From assembly GCA_003259005.1 (NCBI GenBank), contig QLII01000001.1, positions 620,001-684,000 of the forward strand: a stretch of 64,000 bases of DNA, read 5' to 3'. Shown piece after piece: positions 50,481-60,626 of this stretch. The stretch's first letter is position 1, and each line of letters starts with the position of its first letter. The translations under genes and the position numbers were made by a program. The stretch comes from Spirosoma telluris (GTDB lineage Bacteria > Bacteroidota > Bacteroidia > Cytophagales > Spirosomataceae). The notes under the pieces were generated by a model. It did not search any database. It saw nothing but the letters and a program-made list of their open reading frames with translations, and was not told the DNA's origin.

Positions 50481-50855
50481 TTAATTGGGAAACTTGCCAA
50501 ACAGAAGTAAGAAAGCCTGCTGATTTAATTGGGTTAGGTATTTTGTATGAGTAGCTAGCTTTTTGTTAAATCGTATTTCGCTACCAGCAGTATGGGGGGA
50601 CAGTTTATCAATATCCTGGAAAAGCATTTGCAACTCCGCTTGCATTCCCGTCATTAGTGACACTAGAGTATCCTGTGAGTAAATCGACAGGTGGTGGCCC
50701 ACTCCCAGTCCGCATTTATTTTCTTGAAGACAGGCTTCTACTTTATTATAATAGTCGTAAAAGGTAGCTAGCGATTCTGCCCAATCGGCTACATCATATT
50801 GGCTTTCTAAGGGCTTCGATTGGAGCTGCTGACTCCTGAGGGATCTGCTATCCAT
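50481..50855 (-). CDS. Hypothetical protein
   Basis: 124 residues from the ATG at 50853-50855 (138 with an earlier start at 50897). Starts MDSRSLRSQQLQSKPLESQY, then helical stretches (WAESLATFYDYYNKVEACLQ, MTGMQAELQMLFQDIDKL). No signal peptide, no family I recognise. Cytoplasmic. Codon use looks ordinary. It stands isolated next to the palindromic elements. Confidence 0.5.
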   Translation of the reverse strand: MDSRSLRSQQLQSKPLESQYDVADWAESLATFYDYYNKVEACLQENKCGLGVGHHLSIYSQDTLVSLMTGMQAELQMLFQDIDKLSPHTAGSEIRFNKKLATHTKYLTQLNQQAFLLLFGKFPN

Positions 50856-51438
50856 ATATGGGTAATCAGTAAAGGGGAGCCTTAAAAGGCAACCCAAGGT
50901 TCAGTGGTTTGACCATGACAAGCTGCTGGCCAATCCTGTTCACGAATACGGAGACATTCCGTGTAAGGTTGCGTTGACGAGCCATTGAATACCTACTAAA
51001 TATATAGGTTCAATGGTATAGTCCACAATAATTCATTCATTGACTCTTATTTCACGAGTATCAACTGTTGACAGCCTCGATCAAGTAAGCTTTTATCAAT
51101 TACAGATTATTGAAACGATTACCTATTAGACATAGACTGGCCAAAACGGTCACGATCTAAATAGAGGCCATTTTAGCATCTGGTCAAATTAGCAGGCAGT
51201 ATACTTATTCTATCCGTAATCAATATTAGCTGTAAACTAAACAATAGGATCGACCCGTAGCTGACTGCGTATTTCTACTCAACAGACTACATACCTTTAA
51301 AAATGGTAGCCGTAAACTTATATACCGTTTACTAGATTAATTGTGTCTTAATTACGCGATTTACATCTAAAGTATAATATAAACATCTCTTTAGTTAACC
51401 ATACATGATATTTTTAACTTATAACGTTTTATTTATTC
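50856..51438. other. AT-rich intergenic region before the ECF sigma gene
   Basis: About 580 bp without a supported gene. Must hold the ECF sigma promoter. No strong palindrome or repeat seen; scattered stop codons in all frames. Confidence 0.5.
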
Positions 51439-51993
51439 ATGTTCGCTTCCTTGTCCGACGAAGAAACCATCCGTCAATTATTGCCTAGTCAGCCCAATCA
51501 GTGTTTCGAAGCACTTTATTCCCGATACGTGAAAAAGGTCTATCAACGGTGTCTGTCGATGACCAAAGATGCTGAACAGGCTGAGGATTTTACGCAGGAT
51601 ATTTTTCTGAAAGTATTCAATAAATTGGATGCCTTTCAGGAGCGATCCAGCTTTTCAACCTGGCTTTATTCCATTTCGTACAACTATTGTGCTGATCAAC
51701 TTCGATTGTCCAAACGGTTGCCTACAACCACCTGGGAGGAATCAGGTATCGGCCATAATACACCTGATGAGGACGAAACTCAATTGCAGGAAGAGACCCT
51801 CCAGGTCGTCCAGCAGGCTATGACAACCCTCTCGGTCGAGGAGCGAACGTTTCTACGCTTAAAGTACGAGGATGGTATGAGCATTGAGGAATTGGCGCTG
51901 TTGTATAACCTTAAGCCAAGTGCCGTCAAGATGCGGCTTAAGCGGAGTCGGGAGAAAGTAAAAAAGCTATGTGTTCAACAATGTTTAAGCTGA
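51439..51993 (+). CDS. ECF-type RNA polymerase sigma factor
   Basis: 184 residues: sigma-70 region 2 (FEALYSRYVKKVYQRCLSMT ... DFTQDIFLKVFNKL) and region 4 (LSVEERTFLRLKYEDGMSIE ... AVKMRLKRSREKVK). ECF factors switch on a small set of genes, usually released by an anti-sigma partner. No anti-sigma (FecR-like) gene lies next to it, so it is an orphan here. Intact frame. Confidence 0.92.
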   Translation: MFASLSDEETIRQLLPSQPNQCFEALYSRYVKKVYQRCLSMTKDAEQAEDFTQDIFLKVFNKLDAFQERSSFSTWLYSISYNYCADQLRLSKRLPTTTWEESGIGHNTPDEDETQLQEETLQVVQQAMTTLSVEERTFLRLKYEDGMSIEELALLYNLKPSAVKMRLKRSREKVKKLCVQQCLS

Positions 51994-52055
51994 TGCCCAG
52001 CCGATGTCATTTTTACCGTACAACTGCTATTGGGCTTTAAACGCTTATCCGATCC

Positions 52056-52940
52056 CTAAGTAAGTTCAGTAATTTCTTTCTGCTTCTCCCGAAGCTGCTT
52101 TGTCGTTTTTCGGGAACCGTCGTGGCTCCACCCAGGCGGCCCAAAAATATAGCCTAGAGCGGCCCGAATGGATCTAGCCCGACGAAGATCATGCCCCATA
52201 GCTACCCATTCGTGAAAAGCAATTCGGACAGGGTTATGGGAATTGATGTTGGTGACCAGGCCATAGGTTGGACGGTGGTGCTCCAACTCGAACGTACCAA
52301 ACATCCGATCCCAGATGATGAGGATACCCGCGTGATTTTTGTCTAAATAATCCAGATCAGAGCCATGGTGCACCCTGTGGTGTGAGGGCGTGTTGAAGAT
52401 AAACTCAATCGGTTTGGGGAATTTATTGATCAGCTCCGTATGAATCCAGAACTGATATAACAAACTAATCGACATCATCGTCATGATGGCAATTGGTGCA
52501 AATCCAAACAAAGGTAACCAAAGCCAGAAAATGAAACCGCCCGAGAGATTACCCGTCCAGGTTTGGCGGAGAGCTGTACCGAGGTTATATTTCATGGAGG
52601 AGTGGTGAACCACGTGTGAAGCCCAGAAATATCGGCTGCTATGGCTGGTCCGATGAAACCAGTAGTAACTGAAATCTTCTGCAAAAAAAAGAATAACCCA
52701 GGCCCACCATTGAGTCATATCTACAGTAAACAGCCGGAACTGGTATACTAATGAAAATGCACCAAAAACCAGTGCCTTTCCGGCCAGCGCACTGATAATA
52801 ACATTGCCAATTCCCATTGAAAGGCTACTGACAGTGTCTTTGGGGACATAATAATCTTTCTGTTGTCGAACGGTGACAATGATTTCGGTAATAAGAAGAA
52901 TCACAAAACCTGGTATAGCATACTGAATCAGATCTCTCAT
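52056..52940 (-). CDS. Sterol desaturase / fatty acid hydroxylase family protein
   Basis: 294 residues, four or five membrane helices. The three histidine clusters of the di-iron family are plain: HRTSH, HVVHH and HHRVHH, plus the late HEWVAMGHD. These enzymes hydroxylate or desaturate lipids. The substrate is unknown; Bacteroidetes members act on carotenoids, sphingolipids or fatty acids. ATG at 52938-52940 is chosen over a longer frame starting at 53012. Intact. Confidence 0.9.
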   Translation of the reverse strand: MRDLIQYAIPGFVILLITEIIVTVRQQKDYYVPKDTVSSLSMGIGNVIISALAGKALVFGAFSLVYQFRLFTVDMTQWWAWVILFFAEDFSYYWFHRTSHSSRYFWASHVVHHSSMKYNLGTALRQTWTGNLSGGFIFWLWLPLFGFAPIAIMTMMSISLLYQFWIHTELINKFPKPIEFIFNTPSHHRVHHGSDLDYLDKNHAGILIIWDRMFGTFELEHHRPTYGLVTNINSHNPVRIAFHEWVAMGHDLRRARSIRAALGYIFGPPGWSHDGSRKTTKQLREKQKEITELT

Positions 52941-52997
52941 AATTTTTCTGACTTTTATGCAAGTTAAGGTTTGCCAAGTATCTTTCAATGACTTGAA

Positions 52998-53073
52998 AAT
53001 AGAATTAACCACAGAGGCACAAAGAGCACAGAGAAAACTCTGAGTCTTTTGTGCCTCTGTGGTTAATTCTATT
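52998..53073. repeat. 26-bp perfect inverted repeat (ACCACAGAGGCAC class)
   Basis: AATAGAATTAACCACAGAGG and continuation (52998-53023) is exactly complementary to 53048-53073, with a 24-nt loop containing a smaller stem. It lies between rho and the hydroxylase gene on the same strand. Similar ACCACAGAG words occur in spacers of many unrelated environmental bacteria. Confidence 0.88.
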
Positions 53074-53081
53074 GGCGACTT

Positions 53082-55331
53082 CTACCGGTTCATGGAGGTC
53101 AAAAATTCTTCGTTGTTCCGGGTGCCTTTCATATGGCCCAGCAGAAAATCCATACTTTCCATGGGGTTCATATCGGCCATGTGCTTGCGCAGAATCCAGA
53201 CTCGTTGCAGCGTTTCTTTATCCAGCAGCAGGTCTTCCCGGCGCGTGCCTGACGCCATAACATCAATGGCTGGGTAAACGCGCTTGTTGGCTAATTTACG
53301 GTCTAGTTGAAGTTCCATATTACCGGTTCCTTTGAATTCTTCAAAGATTACCTCGTCCATTTTCGATCCTGTATCAATCAGTGCCGTTGCGATAATGGTC
53401 AGCGAACCACCGTTTTCAACGTTACGGGCTGCGCCAAAGAACCGCTTGGGCCGGTGGAGTGCATTAGCATCTACACCACCCGAAAGAATCTTGCCAGAGG
53501 AAGGAACAACGGTGTTATAGGCACGTGCCAGACGAGTGATGGAATCTAGCAGAATCACCACGTCGTGACCACATTCAACCATCCGTTTTGCTTTTTCGAG
53601 CACCATGCTCGATACTTTCACGTGTCGGTCGGCCTGTTCATCAAAGGTAGATGAAATTACTTCCGCATTCACACTGCGGGCCATATCGGTAACTTCTTCC
53701 GGGCGTTCATCAATCAGGAGTACAATCAGGTATACCTCTGGGTGATTTCTCGTGATGGCGTTGGCGATTTCCTTCAGTAGAACTGTCTTTCCCGTTTTAG
53801 GTTGGGCCACAATCATACCACGCTGGCCTTTACCAATAGGCGCGAACAAATCCAGTACCCGCGACGAATAGTTATCAGGCCGGTTGCTGAGGTGAAGTTG
53901 TTCTTCCGGGAAAAGTGGGGTCAGGTATTCAAAAGGAATCCGATCACGAATTTCTTCGGTTGTCTTCCCGTTCACGGTCGAAACGCGCAGAAGGGCAAAA
54001 TATTTTTCGCCTTCTTTAGGTGGACGAATGGCACCCCGCACGGTATCACCGGTTTTCAGACCAAACAGTTTAATCTGCGAGGGCGATACATAAATATCAT
54101 CGGGGCTGGCCAGGTAGTTATAGTCTGCCGAACGCAGGAAGCCATAGCCACCATCCTGCATTATCTCCAGAACACCTTCGTTGTCGATGATGCCATCGAA
54201 TTCGCGAATGTGTTGGTTGTATTGCCGCCTAATACGGTTTTGGTACTCCTGAGCCTCACGGGCTGGTTGGCTAAGCTGTGGTTGAGGAGACTGACTCGTT
54301 TCGGATGAGGCAGGCTGATCTGCCTGTGTTTCAGAAGGGGCAACTGCTGTTTCAACGGAAGCATCGGTTGTGGCTGCAGTTGGTTCCGCAGCCGATTGCA
54401 TATTCGCTGCATTATCGTCAGAAACAACCGTTGGAGTCAAAAATTCTTCGTCTGCTTGCCCGCCATAGTTCAAACCCGTTTCGTCTGTTACAACACGTTG
54501 GGTGCGTGGACGTTGATCCCGGCGCTGGTTATTATCTCGCGTATCCCGTGGACTGGTTGAGCCCTGACCACTGTCATTACGATCGCGATTGTTGTCTAAC
54601 CGTTGCCGACCATCGCGTTGCCCATCGGAACGCAGGTTCCGTTGCTGGTTCTGATCTGGTCGACCATTGCGGTCTCTATCATTCCGGGGCGCACCCTGCC
54701 GGAAAGGGCGTTCGGTAGATGAAACTCCCTCTTCACCATCGCGTCGACCATCAATCCGATTTCGACCGGGTTGGTTGAGTTGACCGTTCCGCTGTCCCGC
54801 TTCACGGGTGCCGCGAGGTTGGGAAAGCGGTTCTGGCGTTTCGGTAACTGTGGGTGTAGGCGTTTCTGCTGCAACGGGTGTTTCGGTAGCAGGTACGCTT
54901 TCAGGTGCTATAGTTGCACTAATTTCTGGCGTTGCTATTGGAGTACTTTGTATTGCTGGTGTCGGGATCGTATTGACTAACTCAGTTACCACCGCTACAC
55001 TCGGTTTCGATTCAACTTCGGGACGCTCACGTTTGGTACGCTGACGTGGCTGAGGGCTTGTCGATGCCGGTTTCGCTGCAACGGGCTGGCTTTCCGGCCC
55101 AGGGGCTGGTGTTTCTGCAACCGCTTTAGGGCGCCGACTGCGCTTAGGAGCTTCATCAGCCTGAGCTACGTTTGTATCATCAGGCCGTTTAGCCTGCTCT
55201 CCCAATATTTTTAGGACAAGTTTATTTTTATTTTCTTCGCTGTACTTGGCTGTGTCGCGAATGCCGAACTCGGCAGCAATGGGCTGAAGCTCTGAAATTG
55301 GCTTCGTACTTAAATCTTCCTTGTTATACAT
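53082..55331 (-). CDS. rho: Transcription termination factor Rho with a long disordered insert
   Basis: 749 residues, about 320 more than Escherichia coli Rho. An N-terminal Rho_N helical domain (about 1-45), a disordered insert of roughly 330 residues (first Pro/Thr/Ala-rich, then Arg/Asn/Asp/Gln/Gly-rich), the RNA-binding cold-shock fold ([22 protein letters not shown]) and the ATPase with Walker [16 protein letters not shown], Walker [18 protein letters not shown] and the Q/R-loop region. In Bacteroides an insert like this drives Rho phase separation; the same is likely here by analogy. Intact frame. Confidence 0.95.
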   Translation of the reverse strand: MYNKEDLSTKPISELQPIAAEFGIRDTAKYSEENKNKLVLKILGEQAKRPDDTNVAQADEAPKRSRRPKAVAETPAPGPESQPVAAKPASTSPQPRQRTKRERPEVESKPSVAVVTELVNTIPTPAIQSTPIATPEISATIAPESVPATETPVAAETPTPTVTETPEPLSQPRGTREAGQRNGQLNQPGRNRIDGRRDGEEGVSSTERPFRQGAPRNDRDRNGRPDQNQQRNLRSDGQRDGRQRLDNNRDRNDSGQGSTSPRDTRDNNQRRDQRPRTQRVVTDETGLNYGGQADEEFLTPTVVSDDNAANMQSAAEPTAATTDASVETAVAPSETQADQPASSETSQSPQPQLSQPAREAQEYQNRIRRQYNQHIREFDGIIDNEGVLEIMQDGGYGFLRSADYNYLASPDDIYVSPSQIKLFGLKTGDTVRGAIRPPKEGEKYFALLRVSTVNGKTTEEIRDRIPFEYLTPLFPEEQLHLSNRPDNYSSRVLDLFAPIGKGQRGMIVAQPKTGKTVLLKEIANAITRNHPEVYLIVLLIDERPEEVTDMARSVNAEVISSTFDEQADRHVKVSSMVLEKAKRMVECGHDVVILLDSITRLARAYNTVVPSSGKILSGGVDANALHRPKRFFGAARNVENGGSLTIIATALIDTGSKMDEVIFEEFKGTGNMELQLDRKLANKRVYPAIDVMASGTRREDLLLDKETLQRVWILRKHMADMNPMESMDFLLGHMKGTRNNEEFLTSMNR

Positions 55332-56344
55332 AGAGGTCAGGTTAGCGATAAACCTAAAAAGGACCGCCTGGGCGGTAAGGATGAAAGTTGGGGATTGTTG
55401 AAATAGAAAAACCGCTGTTTTGATAGGCGTGTTAAGAGACCCATGTTGGTCTAATGTAGGGCTATTGATTAATAAACCAAACTAACCTCAACAAATTCAA
55501 GTAATTACGTATTGAAAAAAATAAATCAAAAATATGAATTGGAGTGATTGCCTGATCCAAACATAACCGTCTGGTGGGGCCAGATGTGGTGGTTAGTAAA
55601 TCGTTTGGAAAATGGCGGCTCGCCGTTGCGATTATCTGCTGTAGCTATGGGTTGCCGCTTTGCTGAAAACCCTACCTGCCAACCGAATTGATGGTAACAA
55701 AGGTAATAGTTTGTTGCGGTATTGTCAAGAGAACGTTATTCCGCTGGAAATGTTTCTTTTTTTCTGAAGAAAAATGGATTAAAATGAAAATTTGCGAATC
55801 TATTACATTCAGTCGTAAATAAATTTGCCTGTAATTGCCTACTGGGCATGCACCACTTTATTGAAAATAGGCCGCTCTGGGCAACTTTTCGGTACTAAGT
55901 TCGATAGTTCGTCAAAATGACTGTTTGGCAGCTTCGTGCCTCAAATCATCGAATAAACTAAATTCGAGTTCGCCCGCCAGCGTTGGCTCAATTTGTAGTT
56001 GACTTTTAGAAGGATTTGGAAATACCCGAACTGATTCGGCTGATGAATTTATTATGGAAAATAAGGGGCTTATGAAAACAGTGGTCTGAGCTTAACTTTC
56101 ACAATCGTTTAGCGATGTTACGAGAACTGTATACGTTCCAGCGTGGGTCATCCTAGCAGACGGTATAACTGAATTCTGCGTAGATAAGGTGAAGTTGGTT
56201 GATCCTATATAGGCATAGCCAATGCATGTAGGAACGACTGACGCGAATGAGCCAATCTGAATGGAGCTACGATGCCGTTAAAAATCCTTAAAACACCAAC
56301 GAATTGCAAATTTTGTTTCACACCCCAACGTTGCACTTTCGTAC
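55332..56344. other. 1-kb intergenic region between rho and coaX
   Basis: No convincing gene. The leftward part (55332-55697) is the rho 5' leader, about 360 nt from the promoter at 55698-55728. The rest is AT-rich, with stop codons in all frames. Long leaders before rho are known to take part in autoregulation. No named riboswitch was recognised. Confidence 0.6.
55698..55728 (-). promoter_or_regulatory. Bacteroidetes promoter of rho
   Basis: On the minus strand TTG (55728-55726), a 20-bp spacer and TACCTTTG (55705-55698) match the -33/-7 consensus fully. It implies a 5' leader of about 360 nt before the rho ATG. Confidence 0.75.
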
Positions 56345-57142
56345 ATGAATGAAACAGATAAGCATCCGCTTCAATTGCCAACGGCTACAAATCTGGTTAT
56401 TGACTGGGGCAATACTCGCCTGAAAACGGGTTGGTTTGCTGGATCAATAGTAGTTGAAACGAGAAGTTATGCCTCGCCGGATGAGTTAGCAGCTGATCTG
56501 GAGAGTCGCTCAGTGGAGCATGTATTAGTTTCTTCAACGAGTCGTCCCGCTGAAGAGATTCGGGCAGGGTTTGAGGGGTTACGTACTGATTTCTGGGTTT
56601 TGGATTCCCAAACGCCCGTTCCAATACAGAAAGCATACGATACCCCAAATACCCTGGGAGCCGACCGGATTGCCGCATCTGTAGGGGCTATGACGCTGTT
56701 TCCGAGGCAGGATTGCCTGGTGCTTGATCTTGGAACCTGCCTGACAGCCGACCTGATTGATCGTGATGCGGTGTTTCATGGAGGACTGATTTCGCCAGGT
56801 TTACACATGCGCTTTCGAGCCATGCATGAGCAAACGGCCCGGTTACCGCTAGTTGAGGTATCGGTTGAGTGGCCTGGCCTGACGGCTAAAAATACTCGGT
56901 CGGCCATGCAAAGCGGAGTAATGAACGGACTGGCCTTTGAACTAAACGGAATCATCGACTTCTATCGCCAGGAACGGCCGGGTATTGTGGTGATCCTGTG
57001 TGGAGGTGATGCGCCAGCCTTTGAAAGTCGTCTTAAACAGCCGATATTTGCAGTGCCCGAATTGGTGCTGACTGGATTGAATCGAATTTTACGCTATAAT
57101 GTTGAGAATTTACAAGCGAATACGCCAGACGTTAACGCATAG
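56345..57142 (+). CDS. coaX: Type III pantothenate kinase
   Basis: 265 residues. First step of CoA synthesis from pantothenate. ASKHA-type motifs: DWGNTRLKTG (residues 20-29, phosphate 1), NTLGADRIAA, and DLGTCLTADLID. A middle GGLISPGLHMRFRAMHEQT matches the pantothenate site. Intact. The gene's 3' end overlaps the next ATG by 44 bp, so these genes are in one transcription unit. coaBC, another CoA gene, lies at the right end of the window. Confidence 0.93.
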   Translation: MNETDKHPLQLPTATNLVIDWGNTRLKTGWFAGSIVVETRSYASPDELAADLESRSVEHVLVSSTSRPAEEIRAGFEGLRTDFWVLDSQTPVPIQKAYDTPNTLGADRIAASVGAMTLFPRQDCLVLDLGTCLTADLIDRDAVFHGGLISPGLHMRFRAMHEQTARLPLVEVSVEWPGLTAKNTRSAMQSGVMNGLAFELNGIIDFYRQERPGIVVILCGGDAPAFESRLKQPIFAVPELVLTGLNRILRYNVENLQANTPDVNA

Positions 57143-58363
57143 TTTGCTGGCTGTTGCCGCGACATCGCCGATAGTATTGGCACAGGGGTTGGGTAATTCA
57201 CCCTATTCATCTTTAGGCATTGGCGAGTTATACAGTCCGGCCAACGTGACCAATATGGGAATGGGCGGTGTGGGGATCAGTAATGCCAGCGCCTTCTATC
57301 TGAACCTTCAAAATCCGGCCTTGCTGGCTCGAAGAACCCGCTTTACTGTATTTGAAGTAGGCTTGATTGGGCAGTCTACCGGGCTTAGCCAGAACATCAG
57401 CAATACCCAACAGAATCAACGTAATGTGGCAGGGAATCTGGGTTATCTGGCATTGGCCTTTCCGGCTAATTCGCGCTGGAATATGTCCATTAGTCTGAAG
57501 CCGTATACCTATGTAAATTATAATACCCAGCAATATATTGCTGTGCCGGGCACGGCTTACACGGCTGTCTATAACTATACCGGCGTGGAGGTCTAAACAA
57601 AGCGACCTTTGCCAATGGTATCCGCGCCACTAAAAATATTTATTTGGGTGCAGAGGCCTCCTTCCTGTTTGGGAATGTTACGAATTCTGCCGATGCAAGG
57701 GCCATCACCAGCTCCTCTGATTTACTCGTAACGCACTTAAACCGGGTTAACTATAGCGATGTTGTGTTTAAGTTAGGAGCTGCCTGGCGTCCCAAACTGA
57801 ATGATACGTGGACACTTAATTTGGGGGCTACTTACGATCCACAAACCCGCATTAAAGCCCAGCAAACAGACATCTACCAGCAAACGTCCCTATCAGGAGC
57901 GGCTATCACAGCGCCAGATACGCTTCGCCTTAACTCAAATAGTAAAGCAACCCTACCGCAGCAAATGCGTTTTGGCATTAGTGCAGAAAAAGGAAATTCA
58001 TTGTTGTTTGGCGTTGATGTGGGCTTGCAGAAATGGAGTGAGTATCGTACCGCAGATAGTAAACCAGGTGGTCTGGTCGATGGAATGAATGTAGCAGCAG
58101 GTGTTGAGTTTACCCCCAAACCCACATCTAACCGTTATCGTGATCTGATCACCTACCGGGCTGGTTTTCAGTACAATCAGATGCCTTATAAAATAGGTGG
58201 CCAAACAATTACCGATATCAACGGAAGCCTGGGATTGTCATTGCCATTGGGGTCTTATTTAGTAAATCACGTGACATTATCTCTGGTAGCTGGCCAGCGG
58301 GGTGTACTGACTGCCAATCAAATTCGGGAGCGCTATGTGCAGGTAGCACTGGCTTCTCATTAA
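57099..58363 (+). CDS. Outer-membrane beta-barrel protein, frameshifted
   Basis: 421 residues after repair. Signal peptide (SLLAVAATSPIVLAQ), then a Gly/Asn-rich beta pattern with alternating hydrophobic strands. The N-terminal GLGNSPYSSLGIGELYS and the NPALLARRTRF phrase are seen in the FadL-like or PorV-like barrels of this phylum. Between coaX and lptC the order is conserved in relatives, as I recall, suggesting a part in outer-membrane biogenesis or transport; specific substrate unknown. The frame breaks near 57585: GGCGTGG for GGCGGTGG, restoring YNYTGGGGLNKATF. Confidence 0.75.
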
Positions 58364-58404
58364 ATGACTGGTGGTTCCGTAAGACAGTGATTGATTAACT
58401 GCTG

Positions 58405-58530
58405 AATGTATAATGTATAATGTAAAATGGAGAACGGTGCGTAAAGAGGTGAGTTTGTTGGTAAAACGGGCTCAATGGTTGCAGCATCCATTTCATTATT
58501 CATTGCTCATTATCCATTGTTCATTCCTTC
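58405..58530. repeat. Word palindrome (ATGTATAATG / CATTATCCATTG class)
   Basis: Left words ATGTATAATGTATAATG near 58405, right words TTCATTATTCATTGCTCAT and TATCCATTGTTCATTCC up to 58530, with about 60 nt of non-repeat DNA between. The right arm encodes the hydrophobic core of the LptC-like signal peptide. Confidence 0.75.
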
Positions 58531-59025
58531 TTCTGTCTTGCGGAGAGCCCAAACAAGCTAAAAAAGTGTCGCCTTATAATGGGCCAATTGAAGAGATTAA
58601 TGATGTAAAATTGCTCTATAGTGAGGCTGCCCTGCTGAAGGTAAAGCTGACAACAGCCAAACAACTTCGCTACCTTAATGACAACCGACGCTATCCTGAA
58701 CCTGTTAATATTTCGTTTTTTAACCGGCGGGTGACGAAATAACGACGATCCGTTCAGACTCGGGCGCTATGATAAAGCGAAGGATATTTATGTGGTAATG
58801 GGGCACGTTGTGGTTATCAATAAGCAGAAGCAGGAAAAGCTCCTCACGCCCGAGCTCACCTGGAACCCAGTTACCAAAAAGGTATATACCGACAAGCAGG
58901 TAACCATTTTAAGCCAGCTCACGGGCGAAAAACTCTACGGATTAGGTTTAGATGCTAACCAGGATTTTTCTAAATACGCCATCCGAAAAGTAACCGGTAT
59001 TTTCAACGTCCAGACAGGAATTTAA
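58413..59025 (+). CDS. lptC: LPS export protein LptC-like lipoprotein, two frameshifts
   Basis: About 204 residues after repair. Periplasmic LptC domain: EEINDVKLLYSEAALLKVKL, ISFFNPAGDEITTIRSDSGRYD, and LTPELTWNPVTKKVYTDKQV are typical of the LptC/LptA beta-jellyroll that bridges LPS to the outer membrane. The signal peptide (HYSLLIIHCSFLLLSC, with a lipobox at the Cys) is encoded by the right arm of the word palindrome. Frames break at 58734-58735 (CC for CCC) and at 58765 (C for CC). The exact start is uncertain; ATG 58413 is the outermost choice. Confidence 0.8.
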
Positions 59026-59034
59026 TAGGCTACG

Positions 59035-59115
59035 ATTCAGCAGTCATCAGTTGCCAGTCAATAGTTGATTGTATAATCACACATGATCAACTATTGACTG
59101 GCAACTGACGACTAC
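59035..59115. terminator. 28-bp inverted repeat between convergent genes
   Basis: AGTTGCCAGTCAATAGTTGA and flank (59042-59069) pair with TCAACTATTGACTGGCAACT and flank (59086-59113) over about 28 bp with one mismatch. Between LptC (rightward) and cytochrome c (leftward); a two-way terminator or a word palindrome of another vocabulary. Confidence 0.75.
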
Positions 59116-59116
59116 T

Positions 59117-59534
59117 TTACTTTTTACAGCCCTCAAGAATCGGCTTGACCGATTTAACATCGGTTAATTTGGCCTCGTTTCCCCACTCATTGTAGATATA
59201 GGTAATCACTTCGGCTATTTCGAGATCACTTAGTTGCGGGTGCGCTGGCATTGGACGGTTGTAGGGTTTACCGTTCACAACGATTGGCCCTGCTGACCGT
59301 AACGAATCAGGCAAATCACGCTGTTTTTATCGTTCAGGTAGTCCGAATGAGCAATGGGCGGGTAGAGCGCGGCAAGCCCTCCCCTTTGGCCTGGTGGCAG
59401 TTGGCGCAGTTGTTTTTATAGACTAGGATGCCCTCCGTGATGTATCGTTCCCGTTTTATTTCTTCTGCGCTTTGGCAGGAAATTAAACCAATGAGCATAG
59501 CAATGGCCCCTAAGGCGCTGGTGGGTCGGATCAT
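59117..59534 (-). CDS. Cytochrome c lipoprotein, two frameshifts
   Basis: 139 residues after repair. Lipobox LISC (Cys 20), haem motif CANCH (residues 43-47) and a distal Met in NRPMPAHPQL. Monohaem cytochrome of the class I type, exposed to the periplasm. Frames break at 59377-59379 (CCC for CCCC on the plus strand) and 59286-59287 (GG for GGG). Overlaps the SCO1 gene by the ATGA tetranucleotide, so they are translated together; it may pass electrons to, or be linked with, a terminal oxidase that SCO1 helps to assemble. Confidence 0.88.
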
Positions 59535-60229
59535 GGTTTGTACTCGGCCAGAAGCCGATTCATATCGGCCATTAATTTGTCAACACCCGCTTCGGTTGTG
59601 CCGTCATAGATGCCCCGGATGTGTTTGGCTTTGTCGACCAGAATAAACGCGCCACTATGAACAACGCCACCCGGCGCGGTGCTATCGGCCTGTGCTGTAA
59701 CCATATAGCTGGTCTGGCCGAGATCGTAAATTTTATCGCGATCGCCCGTAACAAATAGCCATTGTTTACCCGTTACGCCGAGATTTTTAGCAAATTCGTT
59801 TAGTACAGCTACCGAATCATGATCAGGGTCGATGGTATGCGATAACAGCATCACTTCTGGATTCCCTTTGAATTTTTCATAAACCCGCTTCAGTTGGACC
59901 TTCATTTTTGGACAAATGGTTGGGCAACTGGTGAAAAAGAAATCGGCTACATAGATTTTATTATCAAGTGTGTGAGCGGTTACCGTGTCGCCGTACTGAC
60001 TGACAAACTTGAAATCTGGAATTGACTGATAGACTGAATCTGTCACAGCTTTCCCATTGACGACTTTAGTCACAGCTTCACGCTGACCTAAAATGGGGAG
60101 TTTATCGCTGCTAGAATTGCTGCATTCCCATGAGAGGACAACTAGTCCTGATAAGAGAAGCCAGCCTTTAGTTTTTGCCCAGATACTGTTTGGCTTGTTC
60201 AATGCTCGTATTAACTTTTTTCTTGACAT
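59531..60229 (-). CDS. SCO1/SenC family copper chaperone
   Basis: 232 residues. Thioredoxin-like fold with the copper site CPTICP (two Cys) and distal His in GGVVHSGAFILVD. Anchored by a hydrophobic N-terminal helix (GWLLLSGLVVLSW). SCO proteins deliver Cu to the CuA site of cytochrome oxidase or act as thiol reductants. Overlaps the upstream lipoprotein gene by 62 bp and the cytochrome gene by 4 bp: a tight three-gene operon. Intact. Confidence 0.92.
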   Translation of the reverse strand: MSRKKLIRALNKPNSIWAKTKGWLLLSGLVVLSWECSNSSSDKLPILGQREAVTKVVNGKAVTDSVYQSIPDFKFVSQYGDTVTAHTLDNKIYVADFFFTSCPTICPKMKVQLKRVYEKFKGNPEVMLLSHTIDPDHDSVAVLNEFAKNLGVTGKQWLFVTGDRDKIYDLGQTSYMVTAQADSTAPGGVVHSGAFILVDKAKHIRGIYDGTTEAGVDKLMADMNRLLAEYKP

Positions 60230-60626
60230 CAGTTAGTATATCTTTTTGCGCAGCCAGATAGTTCAGTGCTTTATCGGATGAAAGCTTAGCAAGCGTATCG
60301 CCATTATAAGTAGCCATCCAAACAGTCATCAGGCTATCCGCATTGAGTAGATTCTGCTTCAGTCGAATGGCCTGTTCCTTGTCTTCATCAACGCGAAGGG
60401 TAGCCGCAGCCGATCCACTTGCCTTCAAACTATCGAGGGATGTAACTCGCTTGTTCAATTGCTTTTTCAATTTAACGAGGTCCCCCATGACTTTGGGCAT
60501 AATTTCGTCATGAATGGCAAATACCTCGTTTTCGGCTTGTTTAACCTCTTCTTCACCCGAGTTGCAAGCCCAGAAAATGCCACTAAAAGCAATTAAGATA
60601 GCAAGGGTACGTGTAGTTTTGTTCAT
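60168..60626 (-). CDS. Small coiled-coil lipoprotein upstream of SCO1
   Basis: 152 residues with a lipobox (SGIFWAC) and long amphipathic helices (LVKLKKQLNKRVTSLDSLKA, then EDKEQAIRLKQNLLNADSLM). Similar lipoproteins are sometimes labelled viral A-type inclusion-like, a name without functional meaning. It is the first gene of the SCO1/cytochrome c operon and overlaps SCO1 by 62 bp. Confidence 0.8.
   Translation of the reverse strand: MNKTTRTLAILIAFSGIFWACNSGEEEVKQAENEVFAIHDEIMPKVMGDLVKLKKQLNKRVTSLDSLKASGSAAATLRVDEDKEQAIRLKQNLLNADSLMTVWMATYNGDTLAKLSSDKALNYLAAQKDILTDVKKKVNTSIEQAKQYLGKN

Noticed and set aside
51439..51993. ECF sigma factor as regulator of the SusC/SusD locus
   Set aside because: No anti-sigma gene is present, SusC lacks an evident N-terminal signalling extension, and the genes are separated by 2.5 kb and palindromic elements.
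54161..55044. Several ORFs opposite the rho insert
   Set aside because: They lie antisense to the low-complexity insert of an intact rho gene and have no independent support.
55332..55690. A known riboswitch in the rho leader
   Set aside because: I could not match any conserved riboswitch core; only a long leader is supported.
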